A stretch of 64,000 nucleotides of DNA, taken from CAZCBN01 sp964496975 (lineage in GTDB: Bacteria > Planctomycetota > Phycisphaerae > Phycisphaerales > UBA1924). The notes beneath the pieces are model-generated. The model saw only the letters and a program-made list of their open reading frames with translations. It made no database searches and was not told the origin of the DNA. The translations under genes were made by a program, and so were the position numbers. The DNA lies in contig CAZCBN010000002.1 in NCBI GenBank assembly GCA_964496975.1, positions 1 through 64,000 on the forward strand. The letters run 5' to 3'. This document shows, piece by piece, positions 35,024-44,213 of the stretch; within the stretch, counting starts at the first letter, position 1; the number at the start of each line of letters is the position of its first letter.

Positions 35024-35401
35024 GTGCGCACTCTCCTTGACATCGTCGCGCAGCTCGAGCCGAGCCTCGCCTGGTGCGCCGTGCTCAGCACAGCGCTCTT
35101 CTCGTGCGCACTCGACCTGCAAGCCCGTCGGCTATTCCACCCGGTGACCGTCGCGCTCTGGGCGTTCGGCATCGCGACCGCCGCGTGGATCGGGGGGTGG
35201 GGCATGCCGCAGATCAACACCGCGGTCGTGTTCCTCGCCGCCACGCACGCGTCGCTGATGATCGGCACCCGCGGCCGCGCGGCGTCCAACCGCGGCTCGG
35301 CCGAGGCCGAGACGACGGGCGAGGATTCCGAAGCACTGGAGCGCACGCTCCGGCTCTCGGACGCCCAGGCCGAGCCGGCGCCCCTCCGCAAGAGCGCGTG
35401 A
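35024..35401 (+). CDS. Small membrane protein of the tad locus, unknown
   Basis: GTG 35024, preceded by AGGAAGGA, gives 125 residues. Three hydrophobic segments (LAWCAVLSTALFSCALDL; VTVALWAFGIATAAWIGGWG; INTAVVFLAATHASLMIG) are followed by a charged C-terminal tail of about 45 residues. I do not recognise a family. It lies between the two arms of the tad locus and could be an accessory inner-membrane component, but this is only position. Confidence 0.55.
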   Translation: MRTLLDIVAQLEPSLAWCAVLSTALFSCALDLQARRLFHPVTVALWAFGIATAAWIGGWGMPQINTAVVFLAATHASLMIGTRGRAASNRGSAEAETTGEDSEALERTLRLSDAQAEPAPLRKSA

Positions 35402-35868
35402 GGCTGCGCGCCCGCACCGCATCACATCCCTCGCGGCGTACGCGTCGCCCCTTGCAGCGCCGAGCGCGATCGCTCAGCGCTCCGGGCGATGCCTGCGCGC
35501 GCACGGTCGGTCCCCGTCCGCCATCGCCCTCCCCGCGTGCGACTTCCCGACGCACGCAGCTCGTCACTGTGTAGAGAAGCACCGGCCGACGTGTCCGACG
35601 CACGCCGGGGCCCCTTCGGCCTCCGCGTGTTGCTTCGGCGGGCGGCGCGACGCCCAGGCCCGCGGCGCGTCCGTCGGGGCGCTGCCACGCGTTGGGCAAC
35701 CTTTGCGCTCGCTGCGGCGGCGCACGCCGCTTGGAGGAACGCGTGACCCGTTCCATCTGTAACGACTCGGCAAAGAACGCCCTCTTTGCGGCGGGCAGGG
35801 GGTCGGAATCGGCGAAAGAGTCCCCTGAACACGTGTCTCTCCGGCTCATGAATCCGATGCTCTGGCCT
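35402..35868. other. Long spacer upstream of the Flp pilin, no supported gene
   Basis: About 470 bp without a convincing open frame. GC content falls in the second half (from about 35740). It probably contains the pilin promoter, but I cannot place -35/-10 elements. Confidence 0.4.
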
Positions 35869-35948
35869 GTGGTTCTCGTGAACCACGTCCGCGGGCGAAA
35901 CATCCACGCCCGCACATGAAGGCTGGGGCCCGCCGCGAGGCCGGCCCC
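35869..35948 (+). promoter_or_regulatory. Three consecutive hairpins in the Flp pilin leader
   Basis: Perfect inverted repeats occur in series: GTGGTTC/GAACCAC (35869-35875, 35880-35886), GCGGGCG/CGCCCGC (35891-35897, 35907-35913) and GGGGCC/GGCCCC (35925-35930, 35943-35948). The ribosome-binding site GGGAGTGA follows immediately. Confidence 0.5.
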
Positions 35949-35967
35949 CTGTGCAGGGAGTGATCAC

Positions 35968-36150
35968 ATGAAGCAGTTCAAGCAGCTCGTCGCGCGTTTC
36001 GTTCGTGAGGATGACGGCCTCGAGACGATCGAGTACGCGGTGATGACCGCGCTGATCGTCGCCGGCCTGGTCGCCGCGCTCGGCGCGTTGTCGGGTGCCG
36101 TGTCGGGTCGCTTCGGCGAGGTGCAGGGCACGGTCGACGGCCTGAACTAA
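35968..36150 (+). CDS. flp: Flp/Fap-type major pilin
   Basis: A 60-residue pilin with GGGAGTGA seven bases upstream. It has a short basic leader, the DGLETIEYAVMTALIVAGLVAAL segment (given here as DGLETIEYAV then MTALIVAGLVAAL) and a small polar end. Flp prepilins are cut before the hydrophobic segment by the TadV/CpaA peptidase encoded next, and assembled by the tad machine. The Gly-Leu-Glu-Thr-Ile-Glu-Tyr motif matches the family cleavage region (G/xxxxEY). Confidence 0.95.
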   Translation: MKQFKQLVARFVREDDGLETIEYAVMTALIVAGLVAALGALSGAVSGRFGEVQGTVDGLN

Positions 36151-36165
36151 GCCGTCCGCTTCCAT

Positions 36166-36182
36166 CGCGGCCGGGGGCCGCG
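36166..36182 (+). terminator. Hairpin after the pilin gene, likely attenuator
   Basis: CGCGGCC and GGCCGCG pair across GGG, 15 bp after the flp stop. There is no T-tract, so it may stabilise the pilin mRNA or partly reduce readthrough into cpaA. Confidence 0.5.
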
Positions 36183-36298
36183 GGAGGGTGTGCGCCCCGT
36201 GCCACGCCCGACCGCGGCCCTCGCCGCGCGTCGACTCTCCATCGCGGCGACACGTGTCGCCGCGCCTCCTGGCCACGACGCCCAAGGGACCTCTCCGC

Positions 36299-36871
36299 AT
36301 GCTCACAGGCACCTCTCCACTCGCCGGCCTCGACCCGGTCCCTTGGGCCGTCGTGCTCGCGGCGGCGTGCGTCGGGGCGGCGTGGGACGCACGCGTGCAG
36401 CGTCTGCCGAACGCGCTGACGCTGCCGCTGCTGGCGCTCGGGCTTGTCTACGCGGGTGTCGCGACGGGGGCGGCAGGGGTGCTCTCCGCGCTGCTCGCGT
36501 CGGTGACGCTCGCGTTGCCGTTCATCGTGCTCTGGCTGTTTGCCAAGGGCGGCGCGGGGGACGCCAAGATGATGGCGGCGGTCGGGGCGTGGCTCGGCGC
36601 ATCGCAGGGCATCACGGTGCTCGTCGCGGTGACGCTCGCGGGCGCCGTGCTCGGTACGGCCCTCGCGTTCGCCCGGGGCGACGGGGTGCGGCTTGTGCGC
36701 GACACGGCGCGGGGCGCCTCTGCGGCGCTCGCGGTGGCGCTGGGCCGGCTCCCGGCGCAGCACCTGGCCGCGGCCTTGCCCGCGCCGCGGGCCGGGCAAC
36801 GGTTTCCCTACGGCGTGGCGATCCTGAGCGGGATCGCCGCATGTTTCCCCTTTGCAGGAGCGCTCGCATGA
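36299..36871 (+). CDS. cpaA: Prepilin peptidase CpaA/TadV (A24 family)
   Basis: ATG 36299 gives 190 residues. The two catalytic Asp of the A24 family are present, in AAWDARVQRLPN (near residue 27) and in GGAGDAKMMAAVGAW (the GxGD motif). Helices lie on both sides, six segments in all, as in TadV. It processes the Flp prepilin and probably the TadE-like pseudopilin. Confidence 0.92.
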   Translation: MLTGTSPLAGLDPVPWAVVLAAACVGAAWDARVQRLPNALTLPLLALGLVYAGVATGAAGVLSALLASVTLALPFIVLWLFAKGGAGDAKMMAAVGAWLGASQGITVLVAVTLAGAVLGTALAFARGDGVRLVRDTARGASAALAVALGRLPAQHLAAALPAPRAGQRFPYGVAILSGIAACFPFAGALA

Positions 36872-37347
36872 CCAACACACGCGTCTCATCGCCCGGCTCG
36901 ACGCTCCGGTTCACACTTCGGCCGACGGGCTCGGTCGCGACTGCGGCCGGCCGGCCCCGGTCGCTGCGGGGCCCCGGGCACAGGCCCGGCGCCAGCATCG
37001 TTGAGGCGACGCTGGTGCTGCCGCTGCTGCTGTCGATCGTGTTCGGGGCGGTGGAGTTCGGCGTGATCCTCCACGCGCGGCACAGCATGACCAACGCCGC
37101 ACGCGACGCGGCGCGCATGCTCGCGGTGCAGGGGACGACCATCGACGAGGCGGCGGAGGCCGCGCTCGCGACCCTCCCCGGCGACCCGGACGACTATGAG
37201 TTCACGGCGACGCTCCCCGCGTCGGAAGACGAGCGGGACGTTCGCGTGGAGATCACGGTGCCGCTGTGCGACCTTGGTCTCGGCTGCCTGGGCAACATCA
37301 CGGGCGAGACGATGGCCGTCGCGGTGGTGATGCGCAGCGAGCGGTGA
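36868..37347 (+). CDS. tadE: TadE-like pseudopilin
   Basis: The ATG at 36868 overlaps the cpaA stop (ATGA); the product has 159 residues. It has a basic 40-residue leader, then GASIVEATLVLPLLLSIVFG, the TadE signature with the Glu at position 5 of the processed segment, then NAARDAARMLAVQG. TadE and TadF are minor pseudopilins; only one such protein is seen, and no TadF. Confidence 0.9.
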   Translation: MTNTRVSSPGSTLRFTLRPTGSVATAAGRPRSLRGPGHRPGASIVEATLVLPLLLSIVFGAVEFGVILHARHSMTNAARDAARMLAVQGTTIDEAAEAALATLPGDPDDYEFTATLPASEDERDVRVEITVPLCDLGLGCLGNITGETMAVAVVMRSER

Positions 37348-37439
37348 GACCGCCGCTTTGACGTGTCGAACAAGGCTTGAACCCGCAACCCACGCTTCCG
37401 GCCGCGCGACGCTCGCGGCCCATCGTGCGAGGAGGCCCC

Positions 37440-38918
37440 ATGGCACGGCCTGACGCCACTTCCCCCCCGGTCCGTCACCTCACGCCCGGCGCGCTCATTT
37501 CCGCGCAGACGCCTCCGGGATTTCGCCGCGGCAGCGCGACGCTGTGGGGCGTGGTGTTTACCGGCACGCTGCTCGGCATCGCCGCGCTGACGGTGGACGC
37601 CGCGCTGCTGTACGGCTCGCGCGGGGATCTGCAGGCGGCGGCGGACGCGGCGGCGCTGGCGGGGGCGAGCGCGCTGACGATCGACCCGGAAGAGGTTCGG
37701 GCGCGGGCAACGGGGTACGCGGCGGCGAACCAGGCCGCCGGTGAGCCGGTCGAGATCCGCCACGAGGACATCGTGCTCGGCACGTGGGACTACGACGCGA
37801 AGTCGTTCACGCCGCTGGCGTCGTCCGAGGAGGAGGAGGCAGACGCGGTGCGGGTGACGACGCGGCTGGCGACGGAGACGGGGAACCCGCTGGCCCTGGC
37901 GTTCGCGGGCATCTTCGGCACGTCGGAGGCGGACGTGCGGGCCGAGGCGACGGCCGTGTACCGGCCGCGGGACATCGCGCTCGTGCTGGACTACTCGGGC
38001 TCGATGAGCGACGACAGCGAGATCCAGCGGATCCCGACGCTGGGGCGGTCGTTCATCGAGTCGAACCTTCGGACAATGTGGGAGGAGCTGGGCTCGCCCC
38101 GGTACGGCAACCTGACATTCGAGACACGGTACATCTCGAGCAACGATCGCAACGTGGTGCGTGCGACGCTCGGGCTCGACAACGTGCCGTACCCCTATCC
38201 GGCGGGGAGCTGGAACGAGTTCATCGACTACGTGCGCACCGATGGGACGCTGAACACGCATGGCTACCGCAGGCAGTACGGCGGGCTGACGCTCGTGAAC
38301 TACTGGATGGCGCGGCGCGGGAGCTACAGCAACACGCCCGATCTGTGGATGACGAGCCAGCAGCCGCTCCGCGCGGTGAAGGACGCGGTGTCGATCTTCC
38401 TCGACTTCCTGCGCGAGGAGGCGACGGAGGACCGCGTGGCGCTGATCATCTACAACTCGGCGAGCGAGGACGCGCTGCTGGAGATCTCGCTGACCGACGA
38501 CTTCGACGCGATCGAGACGACGACGTTCCGCCGGCAGGCGGGGCACTACAACAGCATGACGAACATCGGCGCTGGCATGCGCGTGGGGCGTGAGCACCTC
38601 GTGGAGTATGCCAGGCCCGGCGCGCAGCAGACGATGATCCTGCTGACCGACGGCGTCGCGAACCGGCCCGGGACGACGGCGGAGGCGCAGGCGTACGTGC
38701 GGACGCAGGCCCGGCTGGCCGATGAGGCGAACATCCCCATCGCGACGATCAGCCTGGGGAGCGGCGCGGACGCGTCACTGATGCGCGAGGTCGCGGAGAG
38801 CACCGGGGCGGTGCACTTCAACATCCCCGGCGGGCAGGGCGTCGCGGCGTACGAGGAAGACCTGCGGCAGGTCTTCCGGCGGATCGCCATCGAGCGGCCT
38901 CTGCGGCTGGTGCGATGA
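37440..38918 (+). CDS. tadG: TadG-like VWA protein of the Flp pilus system
   Basis: ATG 37440, with GAGGAGG five bases before it, gives 492 residues. A Tad N-terminal segment (RGSATLWGVVFTGTLLGIAA) and AADAAALAGASAL, typical of TadG/putative Flp pilus-assembly proteins, anchor it in the membrane. A complete VWA domain follows with MIDAS residues DYSGSMSDD, the Thr in MTNIGAG and LLTDGVANRPG. It is predicted to face the periplasm or surface and may bind ligands during adhesion. Confidence 0.88.
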   Translation: MARPDATSPPVRHLTPGALISAQTPPGFRRGSATLWGVVFTGTLLGIAALTVDAALLYGSRGDLQAAADAAALAGASALTIDPEEVRARATGYAAANQAAGEPVEIRHEDIVLGTWDYDAKSFTPLASSEEEEADAVRVTTRLATETGNPLALAFAGIFGTSEADVRAEATAVYRPRDIALVLDYSGSMSDDSEIQRIPTLGRSFIESNLRTMWEELGSPRYGNLTFETRYISSNDRNVVRATLGLDNVPYPYPAGSWNEFIDYVRTDGTLNTHGYRRQYGGLTLVNYWMARRGSYSNTPDLWMTSQQPLRAVKDAVSIFLDFLREEATEDRVALIIYNSASEDALLEISLTDDFDAIETTTFRRQAGHYNSMTNIGAGMRVGREHLVEYARPGAQQTMILLTDGVANRPGTTAEAQAYVRTQARLADEANIPIATISLGSGADASLMREVAESTGAVHFNIPGGQGVAAYEEDLRQVFRRIAIERPLRLVR

Positions 38919-38936
38919 GGGCGGCGTCGTGAACGC

Positions 38937-39815
38937 CTAGGGGCGGGGCCTTGCGTCGCGCTCGAGGGCGCGGACGGTGCGCTGGATCATGTCGATCATG
39001 AAGGCGCGGTGGTCGGGGTCGATGTCGAACTCAAAGGCCATGCCGGCGTAGACGTTCTGCATCGCGTCGATGTGCGTGTGCGCGAGGCGGGAGACGAACT
39101 CGATCGGCGCGGGCGTGTGCGGGCGGAGGTCGAGCCTCGTCCAGTACAGGCGGGTGCTCTGGGCGTGCGCGGCGTCGTCTCGCGAGACGACGAGGCCCAC
39201 GCCGCCGCCGCCGATGTTGGCCAGCTCCGCCCGGAAACCGGCGCCCACGTCGGGCGCGCCGGGGCCCAGGAGGTCGAGCGTTTCGGCGGGGCTTTCGTCG
39301 CGGGTGCGCTGCTCCAGCATCCCGCGGACGCGGCCGCGGCACGCGGACTGCGCGGGCACCGCGGAGGCGGGGTCGAGCAACACCCAGCAGCGCGCGGCGG
39401 GGAGGGACAGCGCGGCGGTCGAGATGCGCTGCTGCGTGCGGCGCGTGGCTCGCTCCACGCCGTCGGGGAGGCGCAGGCGGAGGGTCGGGGGCTGGCCCAG
39501 GTCATCGGCCTGCACCACCGCGGTGTGGAACATCCACTTGTTCTGGCCGACCGACAGAACACCGATCAGCGGGGTTCCGACGGCGATCGGGAAGCGCCGG
39601 CCGGCGGCGCCTGGCGTCTCGACGGTGAGGCCCGAGTCTTCGACGCTGAGCAAACGGACGCGCCACAGAAGGTCGGCGGGCGGCACGCCCCGCGGGCCTT
39701 CTTCCGGCCGGGGTGCGCGACGCCGTTCGATCGCGAGTTCGATGACGCCGCCGCGGTCGCGGACCTGCTCCAGCGACTCGCGCCAACGATCGTTCCTTGA
39801 TCTGCTCGCAGGCAC
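38937..39815 (-). CDS. PilZ-like domain protein
   Basis: The GTG at 39815 gives 292 residues, although the start is uncertain (GGAGGG is only three bases before it). An N-terminal YcgR-like segment (GTPLIGVLSVGQNKWMFHTAV) is followed by RATRRTQQRIS, matching the RxxxR arginines of PilZ, and LANIGGGGVGLVVSRDD, matching the D/NxSxxG motif with Gly in place of Ser. PilZ proteins bind cyclic-di-GMP and control motility or surface structures, and the gene lies next to tadG on the opposite strand. The degenerate second motif leaves binding uncertain. Confidence 0.65.
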   Translation of the reverse strand: MPASRSRNDRWRESLEQVRDRGGVIELAIERRRAPRPEEGPRGVPPADLLWRVRLLSVEDSGLTVETPGAAGRRFPIAVGTPLIGVLSVGQNKWMFHTAVVQADDLGQPPTLRLRLPDGVERATRRTQQRISTAALSLPAARCWVLLDPASAVPAQSACRGRVRGMLEQRTRDESPAETLDLLGPGAPDVGAGFRAELANIGGGGVGLVVSRDDAAHAQSTRLYWTRLDLRPHTPAPIEFVSRLAHTHIDAMQNVYAGMAFEFDIDPDHRAFMIDMIQRTVRALERDARPRP

Positions 39816-39901
39816 GTGCCCTCCAGACGACGGGCGTCCCACGCGTGGGACTGGGGAACACGGCGGGGCGGATCGCCCACCGCCGCCGCGATGTCGACAT
39901 C

Positions 39902-42139
39902 CTACACGGGGCGGGGCCGCTCTGAGGATCGCCCGGCGGGCCGCCGCTTGAGCAGGGGCGCGAGCTCCCGCTGCGCCTCGATCCACCGATCGACGTCGTG
40001 GTGCCGGCCGGCGAAGTGGTGGTCGTAGAGCATGCCGGCGGCGCGGTCCAGCACAACAAGGTCGTCATGCCACGCCACCCGGCCCCGGAGGCCGCGGAGG
40101 TGGGCCACCAGCGGCGTGTGCTCGGGCCGGGCGACGCCCCGCCTCGCGAGGATCGCCGCGAGCCGTCGCTGCACCGCGACCGCCAGCGTGACGGCCCGCG
40201 ACCGCTCCTCGGGCCGCAGAAGGGCGACGAGCCAGGACGTCGCGTCGGAGAGCCGACCGGTCCGCATCGCATGGACGCCGAGGCCGACGACCGACGCCGC
40301 GACGAAGACGGCGATCGCGACCGCGAGGCCGTCTCCCGCGGCTTGACGGAGCGACTCGTTGCTGCGCCGGCTGATGCGTTCGAACGCGTCGCCGAACAGC
40401 GCGGCGAGCCGTGCGCCGTCGTCGCGCCGGAAACCCAGCAACTCGGCCCGGGTATCGGCGTCGTAGCCCACGACGTTGCGGACCCACGCGAACTCGATGG
40501 TGTCAAAGAACCGGCGCAGGCTCGCCGCGATCGACTCTTCGGGGTCGTGGATCCGCGTGAAATCAGCGGTGGGCGTGGGGTCGAGCGTGCGCCAGACGCC
40601 CGGGGCCGTCTCCACCTCCACCCACGCGTGCGCGTCGGACGCGCGGACGATGTAGTGGTCGGTCGACTCGTTGTACTCGCTCGCGACGTACCCGGCGACG
40701 ACGCGCGCCGGCACGCCAACCGCGAGGCACATCGCCGCCACCGAGCCCGCGAAGTACTGGCAGTGCCCCGTGTGGCCCTCGGTCAGGAACCACTCCGTCG
40801 GGTCGCGGCCGACCGGCGTCGCCGGGATGTCGAGGCTGTACACGAACGGGTCGCGGGCGAGGTGGTGCGCCAGCAGGTTCGCGCACGCCCACGCGTCCAG
40901 CGCCCGCCCGGTCTCGCGGTCAAAGACGCCCGCGTCCGACCGGCCGAGCACGCCCAGGGCGATCTCACGGATCGCCGCGTTCTCGAAGGCCGCGCGCTGG
41001 CCCGTCGTAAAGACGCGGTCGGCGTCCGAGTCGATCTCGCTGAGGAACGTGTCGCAGTACACGGAGTACGTGACGCGACCCTGGCGGTCCTCGAGCCGCA
41101 TCTCGTGGTCGCGTTCGGAGTAGCGGACGTACCCGCCGCCCTCCACGAGCAGCCGCCGCGGGACCCACGACGCGAAGATGTGCGACCCCGCCCGGCCCAC
41201 GTTGCGGATCGTGACCTGCTGCTCGATGTTCCAGCGGTTCTGCCCGCGGCCCCCGACGGCGTGCGGCGAACGCAGGTCGCCCCGGATGGACCCGGGAAGG
41301 CGGTCGCCGTCGCCGCGGCGCCACACGCCGTTGACGTAGGTGTCGAGGATCGCGCCGCGCAGGTAAAAACGCCGGCCCTCGGCCCCCTCGGACCGACCGT
41401 CGCGGTTGACCACGCGCAGGTCAAGGAGCGTCTCGGGCGACTCCGAGATGAGGCCGCCCCGCCCGAGGTTCAGCTCGTCGTCGAAGCCGACGACCTGCCC
41501 GGCCGCGGCCTCGCCCCAGCGGCCAAAGGTGGCAACGCCGAAGCCGCGCGGCATGAAGAGGAACACCGCGATCGACGTCGCAAACACCGGAGCCGAGCAC
41601 AGCAGGAGCAGTCGGCGCACGGCCCGCCACACCGCGATCGTGTCGGACCGCGGCGTGCCGCCGGGCCCGCTCGCCGCGGCGTGGGCCGCCTCGACCTGGT
41701 GCAGCACGAGCGTGCAGAGGAGCACAAAGACAAACGCCACGAGCAGCACGCCCACGAGCAGGCTGTTGCTCGTCAGGATGGCGGCGACGGACAGGAAGAC
41801 GCTCAGCGTGATGATCTGCGCGGTGTCGCGCACCCGGCGGCGGTCCAGCGTCTTCAGCGCCATCAGCAGAACGACGAACTCGCCGAAGGCCTCAACGCCC
41901 AGCCGGCCGGCGCGGAGGGCCGTCAACGCGGCCCACGCGACCGCCAGGAACAGCAGCGCGTTCACGAGCGCCCGCGGGACACGGTCGGGCCCGAGACGGT
42001 TTGTGACAACAAACGCCGCGAGCACGCCCACCATGCCGGCGAACGCGAGCGCGATATCGTTGTCCGCCAGCCCGAACGCGGCGATGCTGAGCAGCGCGCC
42101 CGCGAGCACCCATCGCTGATAGCCCGGAGAGAGCGTCAT
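39902..42139 (-). CDS. Transglutaminase-like membrane protein (TgpA family)
   Basis: The ATG at 42139 overlaps the DUF58 stop (ATGA); the protein has 745 residues. Five or six N-terminal membrane helices are followed by a large domain with the transglutaminase triad: Cys in EGHTGHCQYFAGSVAAMC (near residue 460), His in SDAHAWVEVE, Asp in LDPTP. A further membrane helix near residue 630 is followed by the C-terminal DUF4129-like cytosolic part. TgpA proteins are periplasmic transglutaminase-like enzymes whose substrates are not well known. Confidence 0.85.
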   Translation of the reverse strand: MTLSPGYQRWVLAGALLSIAAFGLADNDIALAFAGMVGVLAAFVVTNRLGPDRVPRALVNALLFLAVAWAALTALRAGRLGVEAFGEFVVLLMALKTLDRRRVRDTAQIITLSVFLSVAAILTSNSLLVGVLLVAFVFVLLCTLVLHQVEAAHAAASGPGGTPRSDTIAVWRAVRRLLLLCSAPVFATSIAVFLFMPRGFGVATFGRWGEAAAGQVVGFDDELNLGRGGLISESPETLLDLRVVNRDGRSEGAEGRRFYLRGAILDTYVNGVWRRGDGDRLPGSIRGDLRSPHAVGGRGQNRWNIEQQVTIRNVGRAGSHIFASWVPRRLLVEGGGYVRYSERDHEMRLEDRQGRVTYSVYCDTFLSEIDSDADRVFTTGQRAAFENAAIREIALGVLGRSDAGVFDRETGRALDAWACANLLAHHLARDPFVYSLDIPATPVGRDPTEWFLTEGHTGHCQYFAGSVAAMCLAVGVPARVVAGYVASEYNESTDHYIVRASDAHAWVEVETAPGVWRTLDPTPTADFTRIHDPEESIAASLRRFFDTIEFAWVRNVVGYDADTRAELLGFRRDDGARLAALFGDAFERISRRSNESLRQAAGDGLAVAIAVFVAASVVGLGVHAMRTGRLSDATSWLVALLRPEERSRAVTLAVAVQRRLAAILARRGVARPEHTPLVAHLRGLRGRVAWHDDLVVLDRAAGMLYDHHFAGRHHDVDRWIEAQRELAPLLKRRPAGRSSERPRPV

Positions 42140-43500
42140 CTCCGCGGCCCCCCTTGCGGCTCGGCGGCAACGCCCGCGAGCTCGCCCATGAGCGGCGAGC
42201 GCGCCCACCGCAAAGGCTCATCCACCGAGAGCAACACCGCCGCGTCGGGCTCTGAGGCCTCGCCCTGCAGTGCCACCACGACGCGCGCCGCGGCCGAGGC
42301 AGCGTGTCCGCGGGCCGGCGTCTCACCCACGGGCGCGATCGCGTCGCCGGCGCCCGCGGGACGCGTGCCGAGCAGCGCAATCGACCGAAGCACCCGCTGC
42401 GCGTGGGCCGGCCCGGCACCCGGCGGCACCCAGACGCCGAACGCCGGCGCATCCAGCGCGATGTTCAGCCGCGCGGCCGCGGCCTGACGCGCGATCGCCG
42501 CGAGCAGGGCCGCGGCCCGCTCGAGCCTCCAGGGCCGGTCTTCCTCGGCCACGCCGCGCAGCACGAGGACCACGCCCGGCGGCGAGGCCGATGTCGTCTG
42601 CCGGATGCGCAGGCCCGGGCCGCGGGCCGACGCCTTCCAGGAGATCATCCGCGGGCTGTCCCCAGGCACGTAGTCGCGCAGCGCGAAGAACTCACCCGCC
42701 TCGGCCCCGAACGCCCGACGCAGCCCACCGCCCGAACCATCGACCGACGCCTGCGCGACGATGCCGGGGTCGATCCGGACGCGCCGCGGCAAGACCGTGA
42801 CGGTCGCGGGCGCTGCGAACACGACCGACTTCTTCAGGATGCCGAAGGGGAACGTCGTCGTTACCGAGAAGCCCGTCAGCGGCAGCTCGCCGCGGCGCAG
42901 CGCGATGGGCGTGGCCCACGCCGTTTGCCGCTCGCCGGGGCGGATCTGCCCGACGGCCGCGGCGACGGGAGAGAGCGACGCGCGCGTCGCGTCGCTCGCA
43001 CGCGTCCCGCGAAACCCGCGGGCCACGCGCAGGCCACGCGGCCGGTTCGACACGTCAACCTCCCGGACCACCAGCGCCATCGCCGGGAAGAGCCGCCCGG
43101 TGTGCACGAACTCGTACCGCAGGCCGACGGGGTCGCCCACGCACGTCGGCGGCGGCGACACCCGCTTCGCGCTGATGTTCATCATCGCCGAGCCGCTGAC
43201 GACGCCCGAGATGATGAGCCCGCCGATCGCCATGCCGAACGCCCAGAACAGCAGGTTGTTCTGGCTGTTCACCGCGCCGATGGCGAGGAACAGGCTGACG
43301 AGCACGTACAGCAGGCCCGGCGGGTGGAACGCGTAGACGCGCCGCACGGGCACGGCGAACGTCGCCGCGTCATCGCCCGGAACGCCCCTGGGCCGCGGGC
43401 CCGCGGGCAGGCCCACGTCCGACAGCGGGGGCGGCGGCATCGGGCCCGCGGGCGGGCCCGCAGACGTCAGGTCCATCGTGGCCGGGGGTGCACGCGTCAT
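42136..43500 (-). CDS. DUF58-domain membrane protein
   Basis: The ATG at 43500 overlaps the scpB stop (ATGA); the product has 454 residues. Pro-rich N-terminal 45 residues precede two membrane helices (LYVLVSLFLAIGAV; LLFWAFGMAIGGLIISGVV). The DUF58 hallmark FALRDYVPGDSPRMISWKASAR is present (given as FALRDYVPGD and SPRMISWKASAR). DUF58 proteins are usually encoded with a MoxR ATPase and a TgpA-like transglutaminase; here the TgpA partner is directly downstream but MoxR is absent locally. Confidence 0.88.
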   Translation of the reverse strand: MTRAPPATMDLTSAGPPAGPMPPPPLSDVGLPAGPRPRGVPGDDAATFAVPVRRVYAFHPPGLLYVLVSLFLAIGAVNSQNNLLFWAFGMAIGGLIISGVVSGSAMMNISAKRVSPPPTCVGDPVGLRYEFVHTGRLFPAMALVVREVDVSNRPRGLRVARGFRGTRASDATRASLSPVAAAVGQIRPGERQTAWATPIALRRGELPLTGFSVTTTFPFGILKKSVVFAAPATVTVLPRRVRIDPGIVAQASVDGSGGGLRRAFGAEAGEFFALRDYVPGDSPRMISWKASARGPGLRIRQTTSASPPGVVLVLRGVAEEDRPWRLERAAALLAAIARQAAAARLNIALDAPAFGVWVPPGAGPAHAQRVLRSIALLGTRPAGAGDAIAPVGETPARGHAASAAARVVVALQGEASEPDAAVLLSVDEPLRWARSPLMGELAGVAAEPQGGPRR

Positions 43501-44213
43501 GCCGTCGCGGCCGGCGCGGACGCGGCGTCCGCCGCGATGCCCGCCCCGGCCTGTCCTTCACGCGGCGCCGCGAGCCCCGTCGGCGGCAGGTCCTTCAACG
43601 ACGCCAGCCCGAACGCGTCGAGGAACTGCCGCGTCGTGCCGTACAGCATGGGCCGGCCGAGCTCTTCCGCACGCCCGACGATCGCGACCAGCCGCCGTTC
43701 CACAAGCGTCTTCAGCGTCTCGCCGCACGCGACGCCCCGGATCGCCTCGAGCCGCGCGCGCGTCACCGGTTGCTGGTACGCCACGATCGCGAGCGTCTCG
43801 ATCGCGGGCCGGCTCAGCCTGTTCCCCGAACGCTGCGCGTGCAACGCCGCCAGCACCGGCGCGTGCTCCGCCCGAGCGAACGCCCGCACGCCCCCCGCGA
43901 CACGCTCGATGCGGAACGCCCGCCGGCTCTCGTCGTACACCCGGTTCAGCCGTTCGATGGACGCCTCGATATCGGCCACCTGAACCGCCGGTCCGCGGCC
44001 GGCGAGCTCATCGGGCCGCGTGCGGCCATCCTCAGCGGTGTGCCCCGCCTCATCGCCGGCCTGCGGCTCGACGGCGTCTGTCGCTTCGGCGAGGCCGCAC
44101 GCGCTGATCGCCTCCGCGAGCCGCGCGGGGGCCAGGGGCCGGTCGGCGCTCAGCACCAGGGCCTCTACCGCCGCGTCGAGCCGCGACGCATATGAAACGG
44201 GCATCGGGTTCAT
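43497..44213 (-). CDS. scpB: Segregation and condensation protein B
   Basis: ATG 44213 gives 238 residues. It has the ScpB winged-helix pair: AVEALVLSADRPLAPARLAEAI at the N-terminus (first half AVEALVLSADRP), then LSRPAIETLAIVAYQQPVTR and YGTTRQFLDAFGLASLKDLP. ScpB joins ScpA and SMC in chromosome condensation. A linker of about 40 residues after residue 35 is longer than usual. It heads a three-gene overlapping unit with DUF58 and transglutaminase genes; scpA and smc are not in the window. Confidence 0.93.
   Translation of the reverse strand: MNPMPVSYASRLDAAVEALVLSADRPLAPARLAEAISACGLAEATDAVEPQAGDEAGHTAEDGRTRPDELAGRGPAVQVADIEASIERLNRVYDESRRAFRIERVAGGVRAFARAEHAPVLAALHAQRSGNRLSRPAIETLAIVAYQQPVTRARLEAIRGVACGETLKTLVERRLVAIVGRAEELGRPMLYGTTRQFLDAFGLASLKDLPPTGLAAPREGQAGAGIAADAASAPAATA

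Noticed and set aside
35692..35919. Possible 75-residue gene before the Flp pilin
   Set aside because: Its end runs through the hairpin leader of flp, and there is no ribosome-binding site.
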